36,574 bases of DNA from Treponema sp. GTDB taxonomy: Bacteria > Spirochaetota > Spirochaetia > Treponematales > Breznakiellaceae. Position numbers and translations under genes: made by a program. Every line of letters starts with the position of its first letter. Within the stretch, counting starts at the first letter, position 1. The DNA is taken from positions 1 to 36,574 of the forward strand of contig WRIB01000028.1 of assembly GCA_009782955.1 (NCBI GenBank), read 5' to 3'. Of this stretch, positions 1 to 8,088 are shown piece by piece. The notes under the pieces are model-generated. The model searched no databases, was not told the origin of the DNA, and saw nothing but the letters and a program-made list of their open reading frames with translations.

Positions 1-2369
1 AAAACTTTGGCTCTGCCCTTTTAAATATTGAAAAACCTGCCAGATATACCGGAGGTGAATATGGGATATATGCCAAAGAGGGAATTCTGCGAACGGCCAT
101 AGTTTTTCCCGACCTCTATGAATTAGGTATGTCAAATCAGGCTTTCAGGATCATTTATAATGGCTTGAACCAACTGGAAGATATTTCCTGCGACAGAGCC
201 TTTGCTCCTGCTCCGGATTTTGAAAAACTCCTTATGGAAACAGGATTTCCCCTTTATGGTCTGGACACCGGTATAGCACTTGCTGACACAGACCTTCTTC
301 TTTTTACCCTTGGTTACGAATTGGGAATAACCGGTATCCTTTCTGTGCTGGATTGTTCCCGTATTGCTCTTCGTTCTGCAGAACGGAACCCCAGTGACCC
401 AATTGTGATTATGGGTGGGCCTTGTGTTTCCAACCCTTTGCCATACAGTCTTTTTATCGATGCTTTTTGGATTGGAGAAGCGGAAGCCGGCTTTTTTGAT
501 CTTGCCAAAGAACTTCTGGTTTTAAAAAAACAAGGAGCAACACGTTCCGATATGCTCGATAAAATAATTGCTCACCCCCACATCTGGGCGCCGGGAAAAA
601 ACAGCGTAAAACGGGCTATACAGGCAGAGTTTGGCAGTATAAAACAGAAAGCCGCAGTTTTTCCAATTTCAAGTATCAGGACGGTACAGCATCACGGTGC
701 GGTGGAAATTATGAGAGGGTGCCCCAATGGCTGCCGTTTTTGCCATGCAGGTATGTGGTATCGTCCCATGCGGCAAAAATCTGCAGATTTAATAATGGAA
801 GAGGCAGAATCGTTTATAAAAATTGGCGGTTACAGAGAAATCAGTCTTTCTTCCCTTTCGACAGGTGATTATTGCCATGTTGACAGTTTAATTACCGCTC
901 TTAATACCCGTTACGGCAGACAGCATATTTCTTTCCAGCTTCCTTCCTTGCGCGTATCCGGTTTTTCCCTTCCTCTTTTGGCAAAAGTTTCAGAAGTCAG
1001 GAAAAGCGGCCTTACCTTTGCCGTAGAAACCCCAGTAGAAGCCGATCAGTTTTCCATTAATAAACAAGTTACCCTAAACGAAGTTATTTCCATTATCAAC
1101 GAAGCGAAAAAAAACGGCTGGCGGGGAATTAAATTTTATTTTATGGTTGGATTACCTCTCCGGCTTATGGAAGAGAACACCGAAGAAGCTCTTATTGCAG
1201 ACTTTATACATGAAGCCGGAAAAGCAACAGGTTGTCATTTCCATTTAAATCTTGGTACTTTTGTCCCTAAGCCCCATACTCCTTATCAATGGGCTTCTCA
1301 ACTCGATGAAGATACAGCATGGTCAAAGTTTCACTATTTACAGGATGTGTTAAAACCCAAAGGCCACAAAGTCAGTGTTCACAATCCCTTTATGAGCCTT
1401 CTTGAAGGTATTTTTTCCCGAGGTACAGAAATTTCAGGAACAATTGCCGAAACTGCTTACAAACAAGGCTGTCGTCTTGATGCATGGTCTGATTACTTTC
1501 ATTCAGCTATTTGGAGAAAAACTCTCAACGAAAATGTAGTTTTTGTTAATTCAATAATTGGTGAAAAAGATAAGTCAAACTATCTTCCATGGTCTTTTGT
1601 GAAAAGCGGAGTAGGGGAATCCTACTTAAATATCGAACATCAACAATCAATCGAGCAGTCTATCACTTTACCCTGTACAGAAAATTGCACACATCACTGC
1701 GGAATATGCTCTGTTGACGAGCGCATTGTTAAAAATAGTATACACAACAAAGCGCTATTCGACGAATGTTCTTTAAATAATGAATCTAAAAATATTTCTG
1801 AGGTGGAATTATCACAACATAAACCTGATGGGGATACATTCAGAATGCTTTTTTCTTTCTCAAAAAAAGGAACTGCTGTTTTTGTACCTCATTTAGGCTT
1901 GATTGAAGTTTTTTCTTCTGCATTGATTCGTTCCGGCCTTAATGCATTGTATACAAAAGGATTCAACCCGTTGTTAAAAATTGGATTTGCATCTCCAGCC
2001 CCTGTAGGCCTTGAATGTTCTGGTGAAATTGCTTGCATTGATATGTCTTGTGTATCTGAAAAAAAACAATTTATTTTAAAATTAAACGAATCATTGCCTG
2101 TTGGCTTTACTGTTACAGAAGCTGAATTATTTATTATTCCGGGAGGTGCAAAAAAATATTCTCCTGCAGCAATATTATGGGGATTTTGTTACGGTGATGA
2201 TACAATCATTCCATTTAAGGAAGAAAAATCATATCGTCGTTCAATGTCTTCTGAAGCCAATTTTTTTAGCATTGTACGCAGAGGAATGCTGGCAAAAAAC
2301 CCTGCAACAGCTGAAGTTGAAGATTATTTTAAGCTTTATCGAAAATTGTACCCAAGCCATAGCCAATGA
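1..2369 (+). CDS. Radical SAM protein with C-terminal DUF2344 domain, 5' partial
   Basis: The reading frame is open to the left edge of the window, so the gene starts outside it. An ATG at 129 is internal: the in-frame residues before it (KPARYTGGEY, then FPDLYELGMS) match the usual N-terminal signature of the TIGR03960-type radical SAM family. Counting from that ATG, the 4Fe-4S/SAM cluster motif CPNGCRFC is at residues 198-205, the radical SAM barrel follows, a cysteine-rich linker (CTENCTHHCGIC) lies near residue 518, and a DUF2344 domain begins near residue 570 (YTKGFNPLLKIGFASPAP). The domain order is that of the family whose members often sit near rplU or RNase E/G genes. The reaction is not established; tRNA or ribosome modification is only a guess. 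The family call is firm, the function unknown. Confidence 0.9.
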   Translation, partial: NFGSALLNIEKPARYTGGEYGIYAKEGILRTAIVFPDLYELGMSNQAFRIIYNGLNQLEDISCDRAFAPAPDFEKLLMETGFPLYGLDTGIALADTDLLLFTLGYELGITGILSVLDCSRIALRSAERNPSDPIVIMGGPCVSNPLPYSLFIDAFWIGEAEAGFFDLAKELLVLKKQGATRSDMLDKIIAHPHIWAPGKNSVKRAIQAEFGSIKQKAAVFPISSIRTVQHHGAVEIMRGCPNGCRFCHAGMWYRPMRQKSADLIMEEAESFIKIGGYREISLSSLSTGDYCHVDSLITALNTRYGRQHISFQLPSLRVSGFSLPLLAKVSEVRKSGLTFAVETPVEADQFSINKQVTLNEVISIINEAKKNGWRGIKFYFMVGLPLRLMEENTEEALIADFIHEAGKATGCHFHLNLGTFVPKPHTPYQWASQLDEDTAWSKFHYLQDVLKPKGHKVSVHNPFMSLLEGIFSRGTEISGTIAETAYKQGCRLDAWSDYFHSAIWRKTLNENVVFVNSIIGEKDKSNYLPWSFVKSGVGESYLNIEHQQSIEQSITLPCTENCTHHCGICSVDERIVKNSIHNKALFDECSLNNESKNISEVELSQHKPDGDTFRMLFSFSKKGTAVFVPHLGLIEVFSSALIRSGLNALYTKGFNPLLKIGFASPAPVGLECSGEIACIDMSCVSEKKQFILKLNESLPVGFTVTEAELFIIPGGAKKYSPAAILWGFCYGDDTIIPFKEEKSYRRSMSSEANFFSIVRRGMLAKNPATAEVEDYFKLYRKLYPSHSQ

Positions 2370-2470
2370 TCGAACCCATCGTATATTAAAAAATAATCAT
2401 GTTACGTAATATTGGTAGACAGAATATACATTATCAATAGTAAAATATATGGTATGAGAAATAATTCGCT

Positions 2471-3235
2471 TTAATCGGGCAGAATGAATATCCCTATATG
2501 TTTAGGACGGGAAAAAAGCGGAGAATAGTTTTCATCAATTCCGGTTGCAACAATATACATGGAAACATATGCATATGATGTGCCAGAATAAGAATCTTGC
2601 ACGTCAATGTTGACAGTATTTGAGCCGGAGTTTGGAAGTTCAGCTGCATTTATAAACAAACGATCAGGCTGAGAAGTAAAATTACCGGCCCGGAATAAAT
2701 CATACTTATTACTAGTTGTATCTGTTAAGAAAGGCGGCTTTTCGGTAAAATCAAGATATATTATTCCCTGTGAATTAAGAACCTGGTAGAGTTGTTTTTC
2801 TACATTAAGGTTATCTCTTAAACAAAGTGAGTAATATTTTCGGTTTCTAAAAACAGAATCTATCGAAACCGAAGATATATTATCGTCAATGGTAAGAGGT
2901 GAAAAAGCGCTGTAATCATTGGCAAGTGCAGGATTAATATTATTAAGCTGAGGACCTTCAATAATTCCTGATGAAAGAGTACCGCTTAAATAAATACGGT
3001 AATAAATTGTATAATTTCTGAAATACTGGGTCGCTGATTGACCAGGCAGTACAATTTCCGCCCATGTCAATGTAGCTCTAACAATTTCAACCGGATTTAA
3101 ATAAACATAGGTTTCAAGCCCGCAGGAAATACATAAAACACATATTAAAAATACAATCAACAACCCCGCCCTGAAGGGCGAGGTATCAGACCCCTCAGCA
3201 CGAATTAAAAACCTGCTAGTTGTTTTCAAGTACAA
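2471..3235 (-). CDS. Putative lipoprotein, beta-rich, start uncertain
   Basis: The N-terminus has a hydrophobic stretch ending in LCISC, a plausible lipobox, so the mature protein would be a lipidated envelope protein of about 215 residues. The mature part is rich in Tyr, Ser and beta-type segments, with no motif I recognise; the end (SRPKHIGIFILP) resembles other treponemal lipoproteins of unknown role. The start used is a TTG that overlaps the upstream TPR gene by 20 bases and gives an unusually long n-region of about 22 residues. Part of that n-region (GSDTSPFRAG) is encoded by a strong DNA hairpin that may be a repeat element rather than original coding sequence, so the true start is open. 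It is last in the long minus-strand cluster. Confidence 0.65.
   Translation of the reverse strand: MYLKTTSRFLIRAEGSDTSPFRAGLLIVFLICVLCISCGLETYVYLNPVEIVRATLTWAEIVLPGQSATQYFRNYTIYYRIYLSGTLSSGIIEGPQLNNINPALANDYSAFSPLTIDDNISSVSIDSVFRNRKYYSLCLRDNLNVEKQLYQVLNSQGIIYLDFTEKPPFLTDTTSNKYDLFRAGNFTSQPDRLFINAAELPNSGSNTVNIDVQDSYSGTSYAYVSMYIVATGIDENYSPLFSRPKHIGIFILPD
3164..3198. repeat. REP-like hairpin at the start of a lipoprotein gene
   Basis: Bases 3164-3171 (ccccgccc) pair with 3176-3183 (gggcgagg) around a tgaa loop, giving eight base pairs with one G-T wobble. A second short inverted repeat (gagg ... cctc) follows directly. The GC-rich stem with a TTCA/TGAA loop resembles palindromes near IS200/IS605-family ends and REP elements. 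Only one copy is present in this window, so repeat status is inferred from shape. Confidence 0.4.
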
Positions 3236-3887
3236 TTAACCTGTTGTGGGCAAGATTAGCCCAAGGTGATTCGGGACTTTTTTCTATAAGCTCGGTGTAT
3301 GCTTCCCTTGCTTTATCTTTTTCATTGCGTTCATCATGGATCCTTCCAATATTAAAGCGGGCTCTTGCAGCGGCAGGAAAAACCCCCGGATAATCCAGAC
3401 TTTCTTTAAAATAGCCGATAGCTCCATCAAGGTTCCCCTGCTCTTCAGCAGCAACCGCAGCATTAAACAAAGAAACGGGGAAAAGATATATTTTAGGGGC
3501 TATCCTGGCTGATTTAACCCAGGATTCTTCTGCCTTATTCCATTCGGAACGGGAAAAATAAATATCCGCCGCAAGGGAATAAGCCCGTGCTGCGGCATAG
3601 CCAAATGTAGAGGGGGCAAAGGCATTTAATTCTTCCAAAAGAACATCTGTTTCCGCGGAATCTGCACTTCCATAGGTTACACCCTGTTCATTCATACGCC
3701 GTTCAAAAACTTCCACTTTGGCTATTGCCTTCTTTTCCAATGTACTGCGAACGGTAAAAAAAGCTACCGAAAAAGCAATACCTGCAGCAATAACTATGAT
3801 CAGGGCAAGAAGTACTTTACGGTATTTTTGAATAAAAATGGTGATTTTGTCTCCTATACTCGCCTGTTCGATTTTGGTTTTTCCCAT
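3216..3887 (-). CDS. Membrane-anchored TPR protein (YfgM-like layout)
   Basis: A single transmembrane segment at about residues 28-50 (LLALIIVIAAGIAFSVAFF) is preceded by a basic cytoplasmic tail, so the C-terminal part should be periplasmic. That part contains tetratricopeptide-type helices: AYSLAADIYFSRSEWNKAEE, then a repeat around GNLDGAIGYFKESLDY and another around FNIGRIHDERNEKDKAREAY. The layout resembles YfgM/DUF2133-type scaffold proteins, but I would not assign that name. The ATG has an AGGAG eight bases upstream inside the end of the sigma-54 activator gene, two bases away, so translation is probably coupled to it. The partner and the process are unknown. Confidence 0.8.
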   Translation of the reverse strand: MGKTKIEQASIGDKITIFIQKYRKVLLALIIVIAAGIAFSVAFFTVRSTLEKKAIAKVEVFERRMNEQGVTYGSADSAETDVLLEELNAFAPSTFGYAAARAYSLAADIYFSRSEWNKAEESWVKSARIAPKIYLFPVSLFNAAVAAEEQGNLDGAIGYFKESLDYPGVFPAAARARFNIGRIHDERNEKDKAREAYTELIEKSPESPWANLAHNRLIVLENN

Positions 3888-3889
3888 GC

Positions 3890-5401
3890 TTAATGCTCCT
3901 TGATGGACAATTCTTTGATTAATCTGGAAAGATAGGTTCGCTGGATATCCAAAACTTTTGCAGCTTCGGTCTGATTCCAGTTGTTTTCTTCCAATACTTT
4001 TTGTATAAAATGCACTTTAAAACTATTTACCGCATTTTTCAGGTTACGGCTACCCTCCCCATTCCCTTCAACCATTGCCGAAGCTGTCCGCATAAACAAA
4101 TCGTTTTTTTGGATAATATTTCCCTTACCAATAACACATGCCCTTTCAATGGCATTCTCCAATTCACGGACATTTCCCGGCCAGGCATAAGAAAGCATAA
4201 ATTCCATTGCTTCAGCCGAAAAACCGTTAAATTGTTTTTTTGTCTCTTCCTGGTATTTTTTCAGAAAATATTGAGCAAGTTCGGGAACATCTTCTGATCG
4301 TTGCCGTAACGGAGGAATATAAATAGGCAGTACGTTTATCCGGTAGTAGAGATCACTGCGAAACTCCCCTTTCTCTACCATTGCTTCAATATCACGGTTT
4401 GTAGCTGCCAAAACACGTACATCAACAGACTGGGAAACATCGGAACCGACCTTTTCGAAGCTCTTTTCCTGAAGTACCCTAAGGAGTTTTGCCTGAAGAG
4501 AAAGAGGCATATCTCCGATTTCATCAAGGAATACCGTTCCTCCATTTGCAAATTCAAAACGACCCGGACGGTTTTGAATTGCGCTGGTAAAAGCTCCTTT
4601 AACATGGCCAAAGAGTTCGCTTTCCAAAAGATTTTCCGGCAAGGCCGCACAGTTAATTCTTACAAAGGGTTCTGCACTGCGGGCACTTAAGAAATGAATC
4701 CGTTCTGCAAAAAGCTCCTTTCCTACACCGCTTTCACCAAGAATTAATACCGAAGAATCGGTCTGTGCTACCCGCTGGATGATATCAAGTTTTTCCAGAA
4801 TTAACGGACTTTTTGCAACAAGTGTATGATATCCTTTTTTGCGGAAAAGTTCTTCCTGCAGCTGATTGATTTCACCAGTTACCTTTTGAAAATTTTGGGC
4901 ATTTCTTACCGCCAAAGCAGCCATATTGGCAAAAATTTCAAGCCATTCAAGATCTTCCTGACAAAAATTACTATTACCCTTTTTGTTTAGCATTTCTATA
5001 ACGCCGATACATTCATCCTGTATACGCATAGGGGCAGCTATTATTGTTTTAAACGAATAACCGGTTATGTTTTGGATTTTATTTGAATGTCGTTCATCGT
5101 TTTCTGCATCGTTTACAATAAGCGATTTATTATGAACTGCCACCCAACCGGCAAACCCTTCATTTAATTCAACGGTATACTTTGCGGCTTCTGTTTTTTT
5201 TGATCCAGTAGTTGTCTCAAAATGTAATTTCCGCGTTTCCTTGTCAATTAGCATAAGGCTGGATGCTTCGCCTTTACAAAATTTTTTTGCCGCATCAAGT
5301 ATCTGGGATAACAAGGAATGGAGATCGGTATTATTTGAATTAATCAGGGAATTTATTTCTATAAGAGTATTAAATTTTTTGGCATCAATTTTTGACAGCA
5401 T
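3890..5401 (-). CDS. Sigma-54-dependent transcriptional activator with GAF sensor domain
   Basis: Domains in order: GAF domain (about residues 15-170), a linker helix, an AAA+ sigma-54 interaction domain (about 195-420) and a Fis-type helix-turn-helix (about 470-500, NQTEAAKVLDIQRTYLSRLI). Walker A is GESGVGKE at 222-229, Walker B is GGTVFLDEIGD near 287-297, and the sigma-54 contact loop is GAFTSA at 269-274 instead of the usual GAFTGA. There is no response-regulator receiver domain, so a small ligand or protein bound by the GAF domain is the likely input, as in NifA/FhlA-type activators. The target promoters are not evident; I see no clear -24/-12 site nearby. The start has no good ribosome binding site and sits 13 bases downstream of a long inverted repeat. 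Confidence 0.92.
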   Translation of the reverse strand: MLSKIDAKKFNTLIEINSLINSNNTDLHSLLSQILDAAKKFCKGEASSLMLIDKETRKLHFETTTGSKKTEAAKYTVELNEGFAGWVAVHNKSLIVNDAENDERHSNKIQNITGYSFKTIIAAPMRIQDECIGVIEMLNKKGNSNFCQEDLEWLEIFANMAALAVRNAQNFQKVTGEINQLQEELFRKKGYHTLVAKSPLILEKLDIIQRVAQTDSSVLILGESGVGKELFAERIHFLSARSAEPFVRINCAALPENLLESELFGHVKGAFTSAIQNRPGRFEFANGGTVFLDEIGDMPLSLQAKLLRVLQEKSFEKVGSDVSQSVDVRVLAATNRDIEAMVEKGEFRSDLYYRINVLPIYIPPLRQRSEDVPELAQYFLKKYQEETKKQFNGFSAEAMEFMLSYAWPGNVRELENAIERACVIGKGNIIQKNDLFMRTASAMVEGNGEGSRNLKNAVNSFKVHFIQKVLEENNWNQTEAAKVLDIQRTYLSRLIKELSIKEH

Positions 5402-5413
5402 ATAATGCGGTTT

Positions 5414-5458
5414 GGTCTGACCACTTGAGCTTTGTTAAAATAGCTACGTGGTCAGCCC
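5414..5458. promoter_or_regulatory. Long inverted repeat between cmk-rpsA and the sigma-54 activator
   Basis: ctgaccac (5417-5424) is perfectly complementary to gtggtcag (5448-5455), and the arms extend outward with one mismatch to ten of eleven pairs. A second short stem (agct/agct) lies inside the loop. In minus-strand RNA this would form a stable hairpin after the rpsA stop and just before the activator start. No T-run follows, so it is not a classic intrinsic terminator. An mRNA-stabilising 3' end, an attenuator or a protein operator are all possible. Confidence 0.55.
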
Positions 5459-5464
5459 CTCCTA

Positions 5465-8041
5465 TTAAGAAGCAACACCGGATCCATTATCAGGTTTAGA
5501 CAGATTTTTCTCTGCAGCTGCTGTTCCTTCCCCCTTCTGATCCGTTCCAGCTTCCTTGCCGGTTACAGCATCCTTACCTGCTTCTGCTTCCCTGAAAGCA
5601 TCGGCTTCCTTGAAGGTATCAGCATCTTTCTCAATTATGATATCCTTGCCAGTTTCAGATTCCCTGCCGGCATTAGCATCATTGGCAGTCCCCTTGGATT
5701 TTAAAATATCTCCCAGGGTAAATGTGGAATCACCGGATTTTTCTTCCGCCATGTAGCGGGAAATCTCATCCCGCTGTACTTTTTTTCTGTAATCACGGAT
5801 GGAAAAAGAAGCTTTTTGCTTTTCCGGCTGTAGTTCCAGCACTACTGCGGTTATTTTATCCCCGGTATGGTAACGTTTTAAGGCATCTTCGGGACTTTCT
5901 TCCCGATTTTCGCTCAGATTGGATTTATGGATAAGCCCTTCTATACCGCCGGGTACTTTTACAAATACACCAAAATCAGTCACAGAGGATACTTCTCCAT
6001 CTACCTGGGAGCCTGGTTTGTAAGCTGCGGCAAAATTTCGCCAGGGATCTTCGGTAAGCTGTTTTATCCCTAGTTTAATGTTCCGGTTATTGCGATCTAT
6101 GGCAATTACCATTACTTCCAGTTCCCGGCCGACAGAAAGTTCACTGCCGGGATGTTTAATTTTTTTTGTCCAGGAAATGTCATCACCATGAAGAAAGCCG
6201 TCGATACCTTCTTCCAATTCAATGAAAGCTCCTGCATTGGTTATTTTCACAACATTACGGGTAAGCCTTGTTCCTACAGGATATTTTTCCTGAATGGTTG
6301 CCCAGGGATTTTCATTGACTTGTTTAAGCCCAAGTGAAACCCGACCCGCCTGAAGGTCATAACCGAGTATCATACATTCTACTTGATCCCCAATGGAAAG
6401 GAGTTCACCCGGAGACTGGATCTTCTTTACCCATGAAAATTCCGAGATATGGGCCAGACCTTCAATTCCCTCTTCCAGTTCAATAAAAGCGCCAAATTCG
6501 GCAAGCTTTGTTACCCTGCCTTTTACAACGCTGTTAATCTGGTATTTATCTTCAAAGTGAACCCATGGATCATCAGTAAAATGCTTGAGCGAAAGATTTA
6601 TTCGTTTTTCCTCAGGATCAATACGGATAACTTTGACCTTTATTTCCTGACCTTTTTTTACAAAATCCTTGGGTCTGGTAACATGGCCCCAGCTCATGTC
6701 GTTTATATGAAGCAGGCCGTCAAACCCTCCCAGATCTATAAAAGCGCCAAATGAAGTAAAGCTTTTGACAACTCCGTTAATTTCGGAGCCGATAGAGGTA
6801 TTTTCAAAAAAATCCTTTTGTTTTTGGCTAACCTCTTCTTCCATGCATTTGCGGCGATTTACAACAATATTAACTTTACCGTCGGAATAAATTCGTTCAA
6901 CAAGCATTTTGGCCTTCAGGCCAATGAGATTTTCCGGTTTTTCCACCTTTTGAGTGGAAGATTGGCTTATGGGTAAAAAAGCATGTACCTGGGCGCCCAG
7001 ATTTACATCAAAGCCTCCTTTAACCTGCTTTTCTATAATTCCTTCAACCGGAGTATGATCCTGAAACGCCTGACGAAGATTCTTCCAAAAGAGTTTTACA
7101 TCTGCCTTCTGCTTGGAAACAATTACTTCACCGTGTTTGTTTTCCTTACTGACAAGTATTACCGAAACTGTATCTCCAATTTCCGGAATATCGGAAAATT
7201 CAGAAATAGGTATCTTTCCCTCAGACTTGTATCCAACGTCAATAAAGACCTGTTCTTGCGTAACCTGAATAACACGGCCGTCTATCAACTGGCCTTCTTC
7301 AAGTTGTTCAAGTGATTTTAAATATTCTTCCTGTAATTGTGATTGAACATCACCGGAATTAGTGTCCGTATCCACTTCCATCTGTTTCATCCTTAACTGT
7401 ATTCTCTCTAGTAATGTGTCATAAACTTGATTTAAGGTCAAGCCCGATGTGTCAAGGTAAATAACTCCTTCACCAATATAGAGACTTCCTTCAGTTTTGT
7501 TTCTGTCTATAGAATCGCGTTCGGCGATGGTTTTTTCTATATCTTCCAAACCGAGCCTGGAAACTCCCTGTTCATAACGCCGTTTTGCCCTTTCCTCTAT
7601 AGATGCATCCAGATAAAAACGACATTCGGCATTGGGGAATACTACTGTGGTCATATCCCTTCCCTCCACCGCTGCATTAATACCAGCAGCAATTTTACGG
7701 ACAAGATCATTTACTACATGACGAACAGGAACTATTGCAGAAACCAGTGAAACATGCTTGTCAACTTCATCATTATGAAGAAGATCCTCTATCATTTCCT
7801 CCTCTAAATACAATTTTCCTTCCTTGTATTCAAGAGAGGCGGTTTTGGCATATTTATGTACCTTTTCGCAATCAGCAGAGGCTATACCTGTCCTAAGACA
7901 GCCCAATGTAATTGCCCGGTAAAGATTTCCGGAATTGATATAGGTAAATGGTTTTTTATCTTTACCCTGTAATTTTTCCGTTAACATCATTGCAATGGTA
8001 CTCTTGCCGGTGCCGGCGGGACCATCAATTGCAATTACCAT
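5465..8041 (-). CDS. cmk-rpsA: Bifunctional cytidylate kinase / ribosomal protein S1 fusion
   Basis: Residues 1-220 are a CMP kinase: P-loop GPAGTGKST at 7-15, the nucleotide-binding segment VEGRDMTTVVFP near 125-136 and the arginine-rich lid near 151-185. It phosphorylates CMP/dCMP. After a short acidic linker come six S1 RNA-binding domains at about 250-312, 330-397, 418-487, 503-574, 590-661 and 677-749, the full set expected for ribosomal protein S1, which loads mRNA onto the 30S subunit. T. pallidum also has a Cmk-S1 fusion (TP0279, from memory), and in many bacteria cmk and rpsA are adjacent, so this is a fusion of neighbours. The last hundred residues form a charged, low-complexity tail with a six-residue repeat. 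It follows rluB by 47 bases and is probably in the same transcript. Confidence 0.95.
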   Translation of the reverse strand: MVIAIDGPAGTGKSTIAMMLTEKLQGKDKKPFTYINSGNLYRAITLGCLRTGIASADCEKVHKYAKTASLEYKEGKLYLEEEMIEDLLHNDEVDKHVSLVSAIVPVRHVVNDLVRKIAAGINAAVEGRDMTTVVFPNAECRFYLDASIEERAKRRYEQGVSRLGLEDIEKTIAERDSIDRNKTEGSLYIGEGVIYLDTSGLTLNQVYDTLLERIQLRMKQMEVDTDTNSGDVQSQLQEEYLKSLEQLEEGQLIDGRVIQVTQEQVFIDVGYKSEGKIPISEFSDIPEIGDTVSVILVSKENKHGEVIVSKQKADVKLFWKNLRQAFQDHTPVEGIIEKQVKGGFDVNLGAQVHAFLPISQSSTQKVEKPENLIGLKAKMLVERIYSDGKVNIVVNRRKCMEEEVSQKQKDFFENTSIGSEINGVVKSFTSFGAFIDLGGFDGLLHINDMSWGHVTRPKDFVKKGQEIKVKVIRIDPEEKRINLSLKHFTDDPWVHFEDKYQINSVVKGRVTKLAEFGAFIELEEGIEGLAHISEFSWVKKIQSPGELLSIGDQVECMILGYDLQAGRVSLGLKQVNENPWATIQEKYPVGTRLTRNVVKITNAGAFIELEEGIDGFLHGDDISWTKKIKHPGSELSVGRELEVMVIAIDRNNRNIKLGIKQLTEDPWRNFAAAYKPGSQVDGEVSSVTDFGVFVKVPGGIEGLIHKSNLSENREESPEDALKRYHTGDKITAVVLELQPEKQKASFSIRDYRKKVQRDEISRYMAEEKSGDSTFTLGDILKSKGTANDANAGRESETGKDIIIEKDADTFKEADAFREAEAGKDAVTGKEAGTDQKGEGTAAAEKNLSKPDNGSGVAS
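5543..5632 (-). repeat. Five six-residue coding repeats in the S1 tail
   Basis: Residues 804-833 of the Cmk-S1 fusion read as five tandem hexapeptides: EKDADT, FKEADA, FREAEA, GKDAVT, GKEAGT. The pattern is (x)(K/R)(D/E)A(x)(A/T), an 18-base period at DNA level with diverged copies. It forms an alternating-charge tail, probably disordered or weakly helical, beyond the last S1 domain. Confidence 0.75.
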
Positions 8042-8088
8042 GTGTTACTCCTTCCCAGCCATTAGTCTATTTTGCAGCCTTTTAGCCT

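Noticed and set aside
2101..2409. A 102-codon plus-strand frame overlapping the end of the radical SAM gene
   Set aside because: It lies wholly in another frame of the DUF2344 domain, has no start signal and no recognisable protein pattern.
5414..5464. Intrinsic terminator after cmk-rpsA
   Set aside because: The hairpin is strong, but no T-run follows on the minus strand and the loop is long, so I list it only as a structured regulatory element.
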